Assembly: GCA_027489295.1 (NCBI GenBank)
Contig: JAIYAA010000193.1
Coordinates: 1 to 21,688, forward strand
Length of the DNA: 21,688 nucleotides
DNA from: Sphingomonadales bacterium
GTDB lineage: Bacteria > Pseudomonadota > Alphaproteobacteria > Sphingomonadales > Sphingomonadaceae
Direction of reading: 5' to 3'
In this document: piece by piece, positions 1 through 7,353 of the stretch
Layout of the letters: each line of letters starts with the position of its first letter
Numbering within the stretch: the stretch's first letter is position 1
The notes under the pieces: model-generated
What the model was told of the DNA's origin: nothing
Seen by the model: only the letters and a program-made list of their open reading frames with translations
Databases searched by the model: none
Made by a program: the position numbers and the translations under genes

Positions 1-676
1 AGCCGCCCCTCGATCGAGAGGTTGCGGATCACCTCGCCGGTGAATTCGATGACATAGCCGGTGCCGCCGGCCGCGCCGATCTTGCCGATGATCGCCAGCA
101 CCACGTCCTTGGCGCTGACGCCGTGGCCGAGCGTGCCGTCGACGCGGACTTCCATCGTCTTCGACTGCTTGAGCAGCAGCGTCTGCGTGGCCAGCACATG
201 CTCGACCTCGCTGGTGCCGATGCCGAAGGCCAGCGCCCCCAGCGCGCCATGCGCCGAGGTGTGGCTGTCGCCGCAGACCAGCGTGGTGCCGGGCAGCGTG
301 AAGCCCTGTTCGGGCCCGACGACATGGACGATCCCCTGCCGCGCATCGAGCGCGTCGATATAGGGCACGCCGAACTCGGCGACATTGGCGCGCAGCGCGG
401 AGAGCTGGCCGGCGCTGGCGGGGTCCGCAATGGGCAGCGGATTGCCGGCAGCGTCGACGCGCGGGGTGGTCGGCAGGTTGTGATCCGGCACCGCGAGGGT
501 AAGATCGGGGCGGCGCACCTTGCGATCGGCCGCGCGAAGGCCGGCGAAGGCCTGCGGGCTGGTGACTTCGTGGACGAGGTGCCGATCGATATAGATCAGG
601 CAGGTGCCATCGTCCCGGCGCTCGACGACATGGTCGGCCCAGATCTTCTCGTACAGGGTGCGCGGTTCACTCGACA
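1..676 (-). CDS. leuC: 3-isopropylmalate dehydratase large subunit, N-terminal part (runs off left edge)
   Basis: LeuC is the [4Fe-4S] aconitase-family subunit that, with LeuD, isomerises 2-isopropylmalate to 3-isopropylmalate in cytoplasmic leucine synthesis. The visible 225 residues begin [18 protein letters not shown] and include [28 protein letters not shown] and [20 protein letters not shown]. These are highly conserved LeuC N-terminal blocks, the last carrying the CGDSHT substrate/cluster-proximal motif. The reading frame has no stop before base 1, so the gene continues to the left; the iron-sulfur cysteines lie in the missing part. The ATG at 676 gives the usual LeuC N-terminus; there is no strong Shine-Dalgarno in front of it. 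leuD would be expected further left. Identification is very secure; the isoform (LeuC rather than homoaconitase) rests on overall similarity to bacterial LeuC. Confidence 0.96.
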
Positions 677-903
677 TGCGCGCGCTTTAATCGAATCGTG
701 CGCGGATGCAAGGCTGGGAGACATTTTCTGCCGCGACGAGATTCTCCTCCTCCAGTGCGAGGTGGGCCATGCAGCGGCCCAGAGGGGGGAGGATCCCCTA
801 ACGCTGCAATGGTATGACACTCTCCCCTCGGTAAGCCCGGCACCTCCCCGTGGCGGGGGCGAATAGAGGTTGCAGCCAAAGAGTCGCGCCTTCCCAATTT
901 CCG
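677..903. other. GC-rich intergenic stretch with inverted repeats, no convincing gene
   Basis: This 227-base gap separates the start of leuC from the stop of the small membrane protein gene, both on the minus strand. It must hold the leuC promoter, but I see no clear -35/-10 pair. It contains runs such as CTCCCC, GGGGGGAGG and CTCCCCGTGGCGGGGGCG, and a small inverted repeat GGGCC(N7)GGCCC near 766-782. Such C/G-run intergenic elements are common in sphingomonad genomes, so this may be a dispersed repeat copy, which is inference. Frames crossing it show no recognisable protein. Confidence 0.35.
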
Positions 904-1314
904 TTACGCAGGGCGGAAGCGGACGATTATTATCGAGCCACCGAAGAACAGCAGCAAGCATCCGGAGATGCCATAAGCGATATCTAATACCATATTCGGG
1001 CCGTGAAGCGCTGACATCAAAAGAGCGAAGCCGAAGATCAGGCTGAAAACCGCCATCCTCAGCGGCATCTTGCGTGATAGCTTCGAAGCCACCGGCCCAT
1101 AAGGTCGCGGCGGCGTAGTCTCTCGACCGGTCAACGCCGCTCGCCACGCACGCCTCGATCCAAGCGCAGGAATACGCAAGTACTGCTCACGCTCTTCGGC
1201 CGTTACAGGAACACCTCGGGACCAGCGATGTCGATAATAGACGAACCCATCTTCGGCTTCCTCGAAACTGAGCTCCAGGATTTCACGCTGCTGCACTGAA
1301 GAGAATGAGGCCAT
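904..1314 (-). CDS. small two-helix membrane protein of unknown function
   Basis: I do not recognise this 136-residue protein. The N-terminal 80 residues are soluble and charged (MASFSSVQQREILELSFEEA, then a YYRHRW stretch). Two hydrophobic helices follow at about residues 86-103 and 108-131, with a short RFRPA tail. The ATG at 1314 was chosen because the protein then starts directly with the ordered acidic segment. A GGAGG lies 16 bases upstream, longer than ideal, and a longer in-frame start exists at 1395 but would run into the neighbouring cytochrome gene. Base composition is visibly less GC-rich than in the flanking genes, and codons such as ATA, TTA and AAA are more frequent, suggesting more recent acquisition or weak selection. 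It has the same orientation as its neighbours but is separated by 61 and 227 bases, so it is probably its own transcript. Confidence 0.6.
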   Translation of the reverse strand: MASFSSVQQREILELSFEEAEDGFVYYRHRWSRGVPVTAEEREQYLRIPALGSRRAWRAALTGRETTPPRPYGPVASKLSRKMPLRMAVFSLIFGFALLMSALHGPNMVLDIAYGISGCLLLFFGGSIIIVRFRPA

Positions 1315-1375
1315 GTCGTCACAATAGCGACCTCCCGGCGGATTGCCAAAGCTTGAAAAGCGCGGCGACGCATCG

Positions 1376-2200
1376 TTACTTCCCCGCCGCCCCACGCAGA
1401 TAGCGCTGCACCGCGTCCACCTCGTCCGGGCGCAGTGCGTGGAGATTCTCCTTCACGATCGTCCCCATGAAGCCGACATTACGCCCCCCTGCCCCGACGC
1501 CGTCGTGGAGCAGCCGCTGGAACTCCGCCGGCGCGTAGCTGGCGGCCATCTGCGCGAGCGGGGGCACGGGCTTGCCGTCATGGCTCCGCGGCTCGGTGAG
1601 CGCGTGGCATTCGGAGCAGAGCACCTGGGTCAGGTACTGCCCCGGATCGGCGGACCGCTTCGCCATGCCGTGCGGCTCCGCTACCAGGCTCGGGCGGGTT
1701 TCGCCGGTCAGGATCTTCCAGCGCCCCACCGGCCCGAACCAGGTCGTCGCCTGCACGTCGTCGGGCGCGGGCTTGAGGCTGCGGACCCAGGCGATGATCC
1801 GGCCGACATCGTCGTCGGCGAGATAGGTCATCGACCAGGCTGGCATGAGGAAGACCGTCCGCCCTTCCTTGGTCACCCCCTGGCGGATCAGCCGGGCGAG
1901 TTCGGCATCCGAATAGCGCGCGGCGCTCCGCGCGATCGGCGGCGGGGCGACCTGGCCCTCGCGCCAATCGACCGGCGTCCACACCGCGCCCTTGCCGTCG
2001 CCATGGCAGCTCTTGCAGCCGGTGAGCGTCGCCAGCCGCGATCCTTCGGCCACCGAGGCGGTATCGTGCGGCACCGCGATGGCGCTCAGCGGCACGGCGT
2101 GGCTGCGGCGGAGTACCCACTCGGACGCGCCGTACAGCCCGCCCGCACCCAGCACCGCCAGCGCCGCCACGCCCAGCCCCAGTCGCGCCCAGATCCGCAT
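1376..2200 (-). CDS. membrane-anchored or secreted di-heme cytochrome c
   Basis: The 274-residue protein starts with a hydrophobic signal or anchor (about residues 5-24, no clear AxA site), so it should be periplasmic, either tethered or secreted. Two covalent haem-binding CxxCH motifs are visible: CKSCH at 62-66 and CSECH at 195-199. Each is followed by a cytochrome c class I-like domain with a candidate distal methionine (M119 in FLMPAW, M245 in GFMGTI). This layout is typical of di-heme c-type cytochromes that hand electrons from periplasmic dehydrogenases to a terminal oxidase; the donor here cannot be read from sequence. It is the last gene of an apparent operon, 27 bases after the epimerase stop. 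No matching dehydrogenase is adjacent, so its role in this operon is unclear. Confidence 0.88.
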   Translation of the reverse strand: MRIWARLGLGVAALAVLGAGGLYGASEWVLRRSHAVPLSAIAVPHDTASVAEGSRLATLTGCKSCHGDGKGAVWTPVDWREGQVAPPPIARSAARYSDAELARLIRQGVTKEGRTVFLMPAWSMTYLADDDVGRIIAWVRSLKPAPDDVQATTWFGPVGRWKILTGETRPSLVAEPHGMAKRSADPGQYLTQVLCSECHALTEPRSHDGKPVPPLAQMAASYAPAEFQRLLHDGVGAGGRNVGFMGTIVKENLHALRPDEVDAVQRYLRGAAGK

Positions 2201-2227
2201 CGCCGTCCCCCCGAAAACCGGGTGGAG

Positions 2228-3202
2228 CTATGCCAGAACCGGGCTTTCTCCGCCACGCTCCTTGGGCGAGACATAGGCCGGGTCGTGCGCGAAGGGCAGC
2301 GCGCCGCCGTCGCGGAGTGCCGCCAGCACGGCGGCGAAGTCGGTTGCGCAGCGGAACCCGAGCACGCGCTCGGCCAGCCCCGCATCATAGACCCGCCCGA
2401 TGCTCGCCGGCAGCGTCCAGCCCCGCGCCGCATAGAGCGACGCCGCTTCGGGGAAGGCCCGCGCGATCACCGCGGCCGCGTCGCGCTTGAGCTCGGCGCA
2501 GTCGTCGCGCGCGAAGGGGGTGGGCGCGGAGATCACGAACACGCCGTGGCCCACCGCCGGCGCGCGCTCCAGCGCCGCCAGATGCGCCCACGCCGCATCC
2601 TCCACCGTCAACCGGCGGTGGAGCAGTTCGTTGGCCTTGAGGTTCTCGCCCGAGGGGACGGCATGGGTATCGTCGTCCTCGGGGAAGAAGCGGCTGGTGC
2701 GCAGCACGATCGTCGCCAGGCCATGCTCCGCCCAGGCGATCCGGCACAGCCCTTCGGCGGCGAGCTTGGTGACGCCGTAGATGTTGCGGGGGACAAGCGG
2801 GCCGCTGGTCTCGTCGAGCCACACTGCCGCCTCGCCCGCCTCGTCGCGGATCGCTTGGCTGATCATCAGCGAGGTGGTGGAGGTGAAGACGAACCGGTCA
2901 TGCCCCGCCGCCGCCGCGCACTCGAGCAGGTTGAGCGTGCCCGCGACGTTCACGTCGAGGAAGGTCTGCGCCGGGTAGCGGACGATGTCCGGCTTATGCA
3001 GCCCGCCGGCATGGAGCACCGCCTCGATGCCCTGCTCGGCGAACACGCGCTCGACCAGCGCGCGATCGGCGACCGAGCCCAGCACCTGCGTGTCCATACC
3101 CGGCGCCACGTCGAGCCCGATGACCTGATGCCCCGCCCCCCGCAGCATCGGCGCCAGGAAGCGCCCCAGCCAGCCCGACGATCCGGTGAGCAGCACCCGC
3201 AT
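2228..3202 (-). CDS. NAD(P)-dependent epimerase/dehydratase (extended SDR)
   Basis: This is a 324-residue extended short-chain dehydrogenase/reductase. The Rossmann dinucleotide-binding motif is at the very N-terminus (MRVLLTGSSGWLG, glycines at 7, 10, 13). An acidic residue follows strand 2 (GLDVAPG, D31), favouring NAD. The catalytic YxxxK is Y142/K146 (YGVTK) with the Ser/Thr cluster FTSTTS near 106-111. Members act on nucleotide sugars or other hydroxy/keto compounds; the substrate cannot be assigned here. The start at 3202 overlaps the transporter stop in a TGATG arrangement, strongly suggesting translational coupling. The reading frame stays open further upstream but only by running through the transporter gene out of frame. 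Confident for the family, not for the reaction. Confidence 0.88.
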   Translation of the reverse strand: MRVLLTGSSGWLGRFLAPMLRGAGHQVIGLDVAPGMDTQVLGSVADRALVERVFAEQGIEAVLHAGGLHKPDIVRYPAQTFLDVNVAGTLNLLECAAAAGHDRFVFTSTTSLMISQAIRDEAGEAAVWLDETSGPLVPRNIYGVTKLAAEGLCRIAWAEHGLATIVLRTSRFFPEDDDTHAVPSGENLKANELLHRRLTVEDAAWAHLAALERAPAVGHGVFVISAPTPFARDDCAELKRDAAAVIARAFPEAASLYAARGWTLPASIGRVYDAGLAERVLGFRCATDFAAVLAALRDGGALPFAHDPAYVSPKERGGESPVLA

Positions 3203-4164
3203 CAGGGGCGGCTCCCATATTTCCGCGCCAGCACCGCGCAGACGAACAGCTGGAGCTGGTGGAAGATCATCAGCGGCAGCACGATCAGGCTCACCGCGCC
3301 GCCCGGGAACAGGATGGTCGCCATCGGGATGCCGCTCGCCATGCTCTTCTTCGAGCCGCAAAAGACGATGGCGATCTCGTCCTCGGTCGAGAAGCCCAGC
3401 TTGCGGCTGCCGAACATCGTCACCGCGATGACGATGCCGAGCAGCACCGCGTTGAACGCCAGCACCAGCGCAAGATCGGTCAGCGACACCCGGCTCCACA
3501 CGCCAGCGACCATCCCCTCGCTAAACGCGGCATAGACGACCAACAGGATCGATCCGCGATCAACCACCATGGTCAGCGTGCGGTGCTTGAGGATGAAGGC
3601 GCCGATCAGCGGCCGCGCCGCCTGCCCGGCCGCGAAGGGCAGCAGGATCTGCATCGCGATCGATTCGAGCTGCGCCAGCGAGAAGCCCGCGCCGCTGCCC
3701 TGCGGCAGCAGCAGCGCGGCGAGCAGCGGGGTGATGATCACCCCGATCAGGTTGGAGAGCGAGGCGCTGCATAGCGCGGCGGGCACATTGCCGCGCGCGA
3801 TCGAGGTGAAGGCGATCGACGACTGCACGGTGGAGGGCAGCAGGCACAGGAACAGGATGCCGAGCGCGATGCCGCCCGGCAGCAACTGGCCGGAAATCGC
3901 ATAGGCGCCGATGCCCAGCAGCGGAAAGAACAGGAAAGTGCTGAGAAACACCGTCAGCTGCAGCCGCCAGTTGGTTAGGCCCGCCCAGATCGCCGACGGT
4001 GCCAGCCGCGCGCCGTAGAGGAAGAACAGCAGCGCGACCGCGATCGTCACCGCCTCGTCCGAAATGTTCGCCCAGATGCCGCGCGCGGGGAACAGCGCGG
4101 CGAGGCCCACCGTGCCCAGCAGCAGCAGCAGATAGGGATCGATCCAGCGACGAAGGGCAGCCAT
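3202..4164 (-). CDS. bile acid:sodium symporter-family transporter (YfeH-like)
   Basis: The 320-residue integral inner-membrane protein has about nine to ten hydrophobic helices and fits the SBF-like/YfeH branch of the bile-acid:sodium symporter superfamily. Signature regions visible are LLPSTVQSSIAFTSIARGN (108-126, the unwound-helix region that binds ion and substrate in this fold) and FCGSKKSMASG (268-278). Length agrees with YfeH proteins (about 330 residues). The substrate is unknown; the family transports organic anions or is uncharacterised. The ATG at 4164 gives a compact cytoplasmic N-terminus (MAALRRWIDPY); an upstream ATG at 4200 would add 12 unremarkable residues. It is the first gene of a coupled set with the epimerase (TGATG overlap) and cytochrome c, and lies 64 bases after the ferritin-like gene. 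Confidence 0.86.
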   Translation of the reverse strand: MAALRRWIDPYLLLLLGTVGLAALFPARGIWANISDEAVTIAVALLFFLYGARLAPSAIWAGLTNWRLQLTVFLSTFLFFPLLGIGAYAISGQLLPGGIALGILFLCLLPSTVQSSIAFTSIARGNVPAALCSASLSNLIGVIITPLLAALLLPQGSGAGFSLAQLESIAMQILLPFAAGQAARPLIGAFILKHRTLTMVVDRGSILLVVYAAFSEGMVAGVWSRVSLTDLALVLAFNAVLLGIVIAVTMFGSRKLGFSTEDEIAIVFCGSKKSMASGIPMATILFPGGAVSLIVLPLMIFHQLQLFVCAVLARKYGSRP

Positions 4165-4228
4165 GCGAGTACTCACACCATGGAAATTGCGGTCGCCCAT
4201 GCGCGCGCCTGCAGCCCCGTGCAAGCGT

Positions 4229-4909
4229 TCAGGCTGCAGCCGGCAGCGGTGCCTTTTGCAATCGTTCCCCGGCATCCGCCCAGTCGATGCGGCGGCGGAC
4301 GAAGGGATTGAGGAACAGGAAGGGCAGCTTCACGAACAGCAGTTCGGAATGGATGAAGCTGTCCACCGCGCGTTCCCACCAGCGCGGTTCGCGCTTGCCG
4401 TTCGCCCGCAGCCAGCCGTCATAGGGCGCCCAGTGGCTCGGCTCGTCCTTCTCGATGATGCGGAAGATGCGCGTGAGCACCTTGTCGCTCAGCACCGCAG
4501 GATGGTTGAGCAGAACATGTACCTGGCGGTGGCCGCGCTGTTCGGTGAGCGAGATCACCCGGCAGAGCTTCTCGAACTGCGCATCGTCCTCGATCAGCGC
4601 CTGCGTGTCGAGCGCGTCGATGGTGCGGCGGAACATGATCTCGACGAAACGGTCGATATGGCCGCAGGTCCGGTCGACGGTGAGCGGCATCCGCCCTTGC
4701 AGTTCGAACCAGCGCTTGAACATCTGATAGTGCTTGCGCTCGTCGGCGCGGTGCTTCTCGACCGCGGCGATCAACGCATGGTCGTCCGGCGCGCGGGCAC
4801 GGACCGCCTCCAGCACCCGATCGATGCTCGTATAGCCGCGATGCTCGTTATAGATGTAGACCGACCCCAGCAGGTCGAGATAGCGGCGGCGGAACGCAGA
4901 CAACATCAT
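4229..4909 (-). CDS. ferritin-like (di-iron carboxylate fold) protein of unknown function
   Basis: The 226-residue protein is predicted to be mainly helical and carries two ExxH motifs in the spacing of a ferritin-like four-helix bundle: E57-R-K-H60 (in KHRADERKHY) and E156-P-S-H159 (in KDEPSHW). Further candidate ligands are E22 (YNEHRG) and E124/H127 (TEQRGH). This pattern (E ... ExxH ... E ... ExxH) is the di-iron site of rubrerythrin/ferritin-like or di-iron oxidase proteins. It is cytoplasmic, with no signal sequence; one hydrophobic patch near 192-201 (FVKLPFLFLN) might associate with membrane. Two ATGs stand in tandem at the start; the first (4909) is used here. Whether it stores iron, detoxifies peroxide or oxidises a substrate cannot be told. 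Both neighbours are on the same strand with short gaps (32 and 64 bases), so shared transcription is possible. Confidence 0.72.
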   Translation of the reverse strand: MMLSAFRRRYLDLLGSVYIYNEHRGYTSIDRVLEAVRARAPDDHALIAAVEKHRADERKHYQMFKRWFELQGRMPLTVDRTCGHIDRFVEIMFRRTIDALDTQALIEDDAQFEKLCRVISLTEQRGHRQVHVLLNHPAVLSDKVLTRIFRIIEKDEPSHWAPYDGWLRANGKREPRWWERAVDSFIHSELLFVKLPFLFLNPFVRRRIDWADAGERLQKAPLPAAA

Positions 4910-4941
4910 CGGACGCTATGCGTGCGCCCGGTGCGCGTCAA

Positions 4942-5349
4942 TCAATCGTCCTTGACGAAGAACCGGTCGATCACGTCCTTGGCCAGCCGTGCCGGGCGCT
5001 TGGTTTCGGCATCGAGGCAGCACCAGCTGGACTTCACCTCGGCCAGCACCTCAGAACCGCGGCGGATGATCGTCTCGTAGAACGCCCGTGCGCCCTGCAC
5101 CTTTTCGAGCAGCACGGTGGCGACCACGTCGTCTTCCAGGAACGCCGGGCGGCGATAGGTGATCTCGTGCTTGAGTGCGACCCAGAGATGCTCGGCCACG
5201 GCCTCGACCGGGGCCAGCGCCTGCCAATGGCTCACCACCGCCGCCTGCACCCATTTGAGGTACGAGGCATTGTTGACATGCCCCATGAAGTCGATGTCGT
5301 CCTGGGCGACATCTACCCGGAATTCGAAAGGAATCGCAGCGTTGCTCAC
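4942..5349 (-). CDS. acyl-CoA thioesterase, hot-dog fold (4HBT family)
   Basis: The protein is 135 residues long from a GTG start at 5349. It is a single 4-hydroxybenzoyl-CoA-thioesterase-type hot-dog domain. The family motif DxxGHVNN(A)xYLxW is complete (D20, G23, H24, N26, N27, Y30, W33), followed by HEITYRRPAFLEDDV, where substrate-binding strands lie. It hydrolyses acyl-CoA thioesters in the cytoplasm; chain-length preference cannot be read. The frame is open upstream to an ATG at 5427, but that would prepend a Cys/Arg-rich segment unlike the family, so the GTG giving a short lead into the first strand was preferred; the ribosome-binding site is weak. It lies 105 bases downstream of the GntR gene and 32 bases upstream of the ferritin-like gene. 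Confidence 0.82.
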   Translation of the reverse strand: MSNAAIPFEFRVDVAQDDIDFMGHVNNASYLKWVQAAVVSHWQALAPVEAVAEHLWVALKHEITYRRPAFLEDDVVATVLLEKVQGARAFYETIIRRGSEVLAEVKSSWCCLDAETKRPARLAKDVIDRFFVKDD

Positions 5350-5454
5350 AGGTTCATCATAGACCAGCAGGGGCGAACAAGCGAGCCGGCAGCACCGAAA
5401 TACTGCCGGATCCGAACGATTTCCCATATCGACGCATGCCGTAGCGGCAGGCGG

Positions 5455-6225
5455 TCAGGCGGGACCGATTTCCAGCCGCTTGGCCAGCGTGTCGCGGCGC
5501 GCGTCGAGTTCGTGCCGGGCGCGTTCGATCAGTTCCAGTTCGGTCGCCTCGAGCAAATCGTCGACCACGCCGCGCAGGTGCCGCCGCATCGCCGAGCGCG
5601 CCGCGTGCGGATCGCGGGCGTGGAGCGCGTCGAGGATCGGGCGGTGCTCGTCATAGCGCGGGTTCACCCCGTTGCGGCGCGCGCGGTCGAACATGTTGGC
5701 GCAGAGCGGCGAGCGAGTGCGCAGCTCCCACAGATATTCCACCACGCTGCGGATCGCCGAATTGCCCGTCGCATTGGCCACCGCGATGTGAAACCGGTGA
5801 TCGGCGTCGAACAGCGTCGCGTTGCCGGTCGCCGGATCGGCCATTTCCTTGGCGATATGGTCGAGTTCGGCGAGCTGCTCGGGGGTGATCGACACGGCCG
5901 CCAGCGCCGCCGCCTCGCCCTCGAACAGGATGCGCGCCTCGGTCAGGTCGAACGCGCCGATATCTAGGTTGAGCGCATCCTCGCGCAGCCCGCCCGAGCT
6001 GTCCCGGTGGGTGACGTATAGGCCCGAGCCGTGTCGCGCCTCGATCCAGCCCTTCATCTCGAGCGCGATCATCGCCTCGCGGATGGTCGGACGGCTGACC
6101 TTATACTCCTCGGCCAGATCGCGTTCGCCGGGAAGTCGCGTGCCGGGGGCCCAGCGGCCGGCTTCGATTCCATCGGCGATCGACGCGGCCACGCGTTGGT
6201 AGAGTTTGCTGCGGTTGAGTTTCAT
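5455..6225 (-). CDS. FadR-subfamily GntR transcriptional regulator (FCD domain)
   Basis: The 256-residue protein has an N-terminal winged helix-turn-helix (about 7-74: LYQRVAASIADGIEAG, then PGTRLPGERDLAEEY and SRPTIREAMIALEMKGWIE, ending in the wing GSGLYV). It is followed by an all-helical FCD effector domain (about 94-230). Metal-ligand candidates of FCD are present: D140/D142 and H146 (FDADHRFH), H194 (DEHRP) and H216 (RRHL). The family binds a carboxylate effector next to the metal; UxuR/ExuR hexuronate regulators are among the closest-looking members, so a sugar acid is a reasonable guess. The ATG at 6225 was preferred over the GTG at 6228. The inverted repeat at 6266-6280 directly upstream is a plausible autoregulatory operator, and the TonB receptor promoter carries a similar sequence. 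Confidence 0.9.
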   Translation of the reverse strand: MKLNRSKLYQRVAASIADGIEAGRWAPGTRLPGERDLAEEYKVSRPTIREAMIALEMKGWIEARHGSGLYVTHRDSSGGLREDALNLDIGAFDLTEARILFEGEAAALAAVSITPEQLAELDHIAKEMADPATGNATLFDADHRFHIAVANATGNSAIRSVVEYLWELRTRSPLCANMFDRARRNGVNPRYDEHRPILDALHARDPHAARSAMRRHLRGVVDDLLEATELELIERARHELDARRDTLAKRLEIGPA

Positions 6226-6265
6226 CACCTCGTCTCATAGGCGAGCGGCGGATTTTCGCAAAGCC

Positions 6266-6280
6266 TTTGGCCTTACCAAT
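6266..6280. promoter_or_regulatory. GntR/FadR-type inverted repeat, candidate operator of the GntR gene
   Basis: On the minus strand the sequence reads ATTGGTAAGGCCAAA: half-sites TTGGT and GCCAA around a 3-base centre, one mismatch from a perfect palindrome. FadR-subfamily regulators typically bind TTGGT(N2-3)ACCAA-like sites. It lies 40 bases upstream of the GntR start and overlaps one base of the flavoenzyme stop codon. The 12-base core ATTGGT(A/C)AGGCC recurs at 16254-16265. Assignment as an operator is inference from position and family. Confidence 0.5.
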
Positions 6281-7353
6281 CAGTCCCGAAAGCGATCGGG
6301 CAGGTAGCGGCCGGGATCGAGCGCCGGCGTCTCCCGCAGCAGCAGCTGGCAGGCCAATCGGGCAGCCGCGGGCGCGGTCTGGATACCGAAGCCGCCCTGC
6401 CCCGCGCACCAGAAGAAGCCGGACATCGCCGGGTCATGGCCATAGACCGGGCGCCGGTCAGGCGCGAAGCTGCGCAGGCCCGCCCAGCGATGCTCCAGCG
6501 CGGCGACCCGCCAGTCGACCACCTGCTCGAACCGGTGGATCGCGGTGGCGACGTCGATCTCCTCGGCTGCGGCGTCGCAGGGTGGGCTATCCACTTCGTC
6601 ATGCGGGGTGAGCCACAGCCGCCCGCCCGCCTCGGGCTTGAAATAGAAGCTGCCACCGAGATCGCTGACCAGCGGGCAACCGGGAGGCGGTGCGGGATCG
6701 GTGCGCAGCTGGACCATGGTGCGGCGATAGGCACGGATGCCGATCGGTGCGGCGCCGGCAAGCGTCGCGACCTGATCCGCCCAGGCGCCAGCGGCATTGA
6801 CCAGCACCTCGGCCTCGAACGCGCCCGCGCGCGTATCCAGCCGCCAGGCCCCGCCCTCAAGAGTCGCGCCGGTCAGCGCCGCAGCACAGTGCAGCACCGC
6901 CCCCGCGGCATGGGCGCGGGCGAGGAAGTGCTGATGCAGCGCCGCCACGTCGATATAGGCGCAGCCGGGTTCATGGATACCGAGCGTCCAGTCCCCCCGA
7001 AGGCCCGGCACCATGGGACGCGGATCGATGGCGTGGAGTGCCACCCCAGTCCCCTCGAACGCGGCAAGGAACGCATCGACCTGCGCCCGATCGCCAGCGC
7101 GGGCGAGATGCAACTCGCCCAGCGGATCGAGAAAGCCGCCGTCGCGCAATGCCGGGCCGGAGGCGGTGGTGAGCGGCTGGATGTCCGGCCCGCCATAGGT
7201 TTCGGACCAGAAGGCGGCCGACCGGCCAGTCGCGTGATAGCCGGGCCGCTCCTCGGCTTCGAGCAGCAGCACGCGGGCATGCGGCGCCAGCTCGGCGGCC
7301 AGACTGGCCCCGGCGATACCGGCGCCCACGATGGCAACGTCGAAACGGCTCAC
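6280..7353 (-). CDS. FAD-dependent D-amino-acid dehydrogenase-like oxidoreductase (DauA-like)
   Basis: The 357-residue flavoprotein belongs to the DAO family. The FAD-binding GxGxxG is at the N-terminus (AIVGAGIAGAS, G10/G12/G15). Several blocks closely resemble Pseudomonas D-arginine dehydrogenase DauA as I recall it: RPGYHATGRSAA (37-47), YIDVAALHQHFL (133-144), VLVNAAGAWAD (183-193), YFKPEAG (237-243), WAGLRSF (290-296) and GFFWCAGQGGFGIQT (312-326). Conserved active-site candidates are Y53, R210/R211 and R294. Position 48, histidine in DauA, is Phe here, so the substrate probably differs. It would oxidise D-amino or similar alpha-amino/hydroxy acids and pass electrons to a quinone or carrier rather than O2. 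The GTG start at 7353 overlaps the hydrolase stop by four bases (GTGA), giving a coupled pair. Confidence 0.85.
   Translation of the reverse strand: MSRFDVAIVGAGIAGASLAAELAPHARVLLLEAEERPGYHATGRSAAFWSETYGGPDIQPLTTASGPALRDGGFLDPLGELHLARAGDRAQVDAFLAAFEGTGVALHAIDPRPMVPGLRGDWTLGIHEPGCAYIDVAALHQHFLARAHAAGAVLHCAAALTGATLEGGAWRLDTRAGAFEAEVLVNAAGAWADQVATLAGAAPIGIRAYRRTMVQLRTDPAPPPGCPLVSDLGGSFYFKPEAGGRLWLTPHDEVDSPPCDAAAEEIDVATAIHRFEQVVDWRVAALEHRWAGLRSFAPDRRPVYGHDPAMSGFFWCAGQGGFGIQTAPAAARLACQLLLRETPALDPGRYLPDRFRD

Noticed and set aside
1343..3535. Long plus-strand open frame across the cytochrome c and epimerase genes
   Set aside because: It lacks any recognisable domain and covers two minus-strand genes with complete CxxCH and YxxxK motifs.
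4209..4239. Inverted repeat CTGCAGCC...GGCTGCAG at the end of the ferritin-like gene as a terminator
   Set aside because: The loop is 15 bases, part of the stem is coding sequence and there is no T-run on the minus strand, so termination is not supported.
5350..5427. Upstream ATG at 5427 as start of the thioesterase
   Set aside because: It would add 26 residues (with CCRLAC) not seen in hot-dog thioesterases; the GTG at 5349 gives the normal length.
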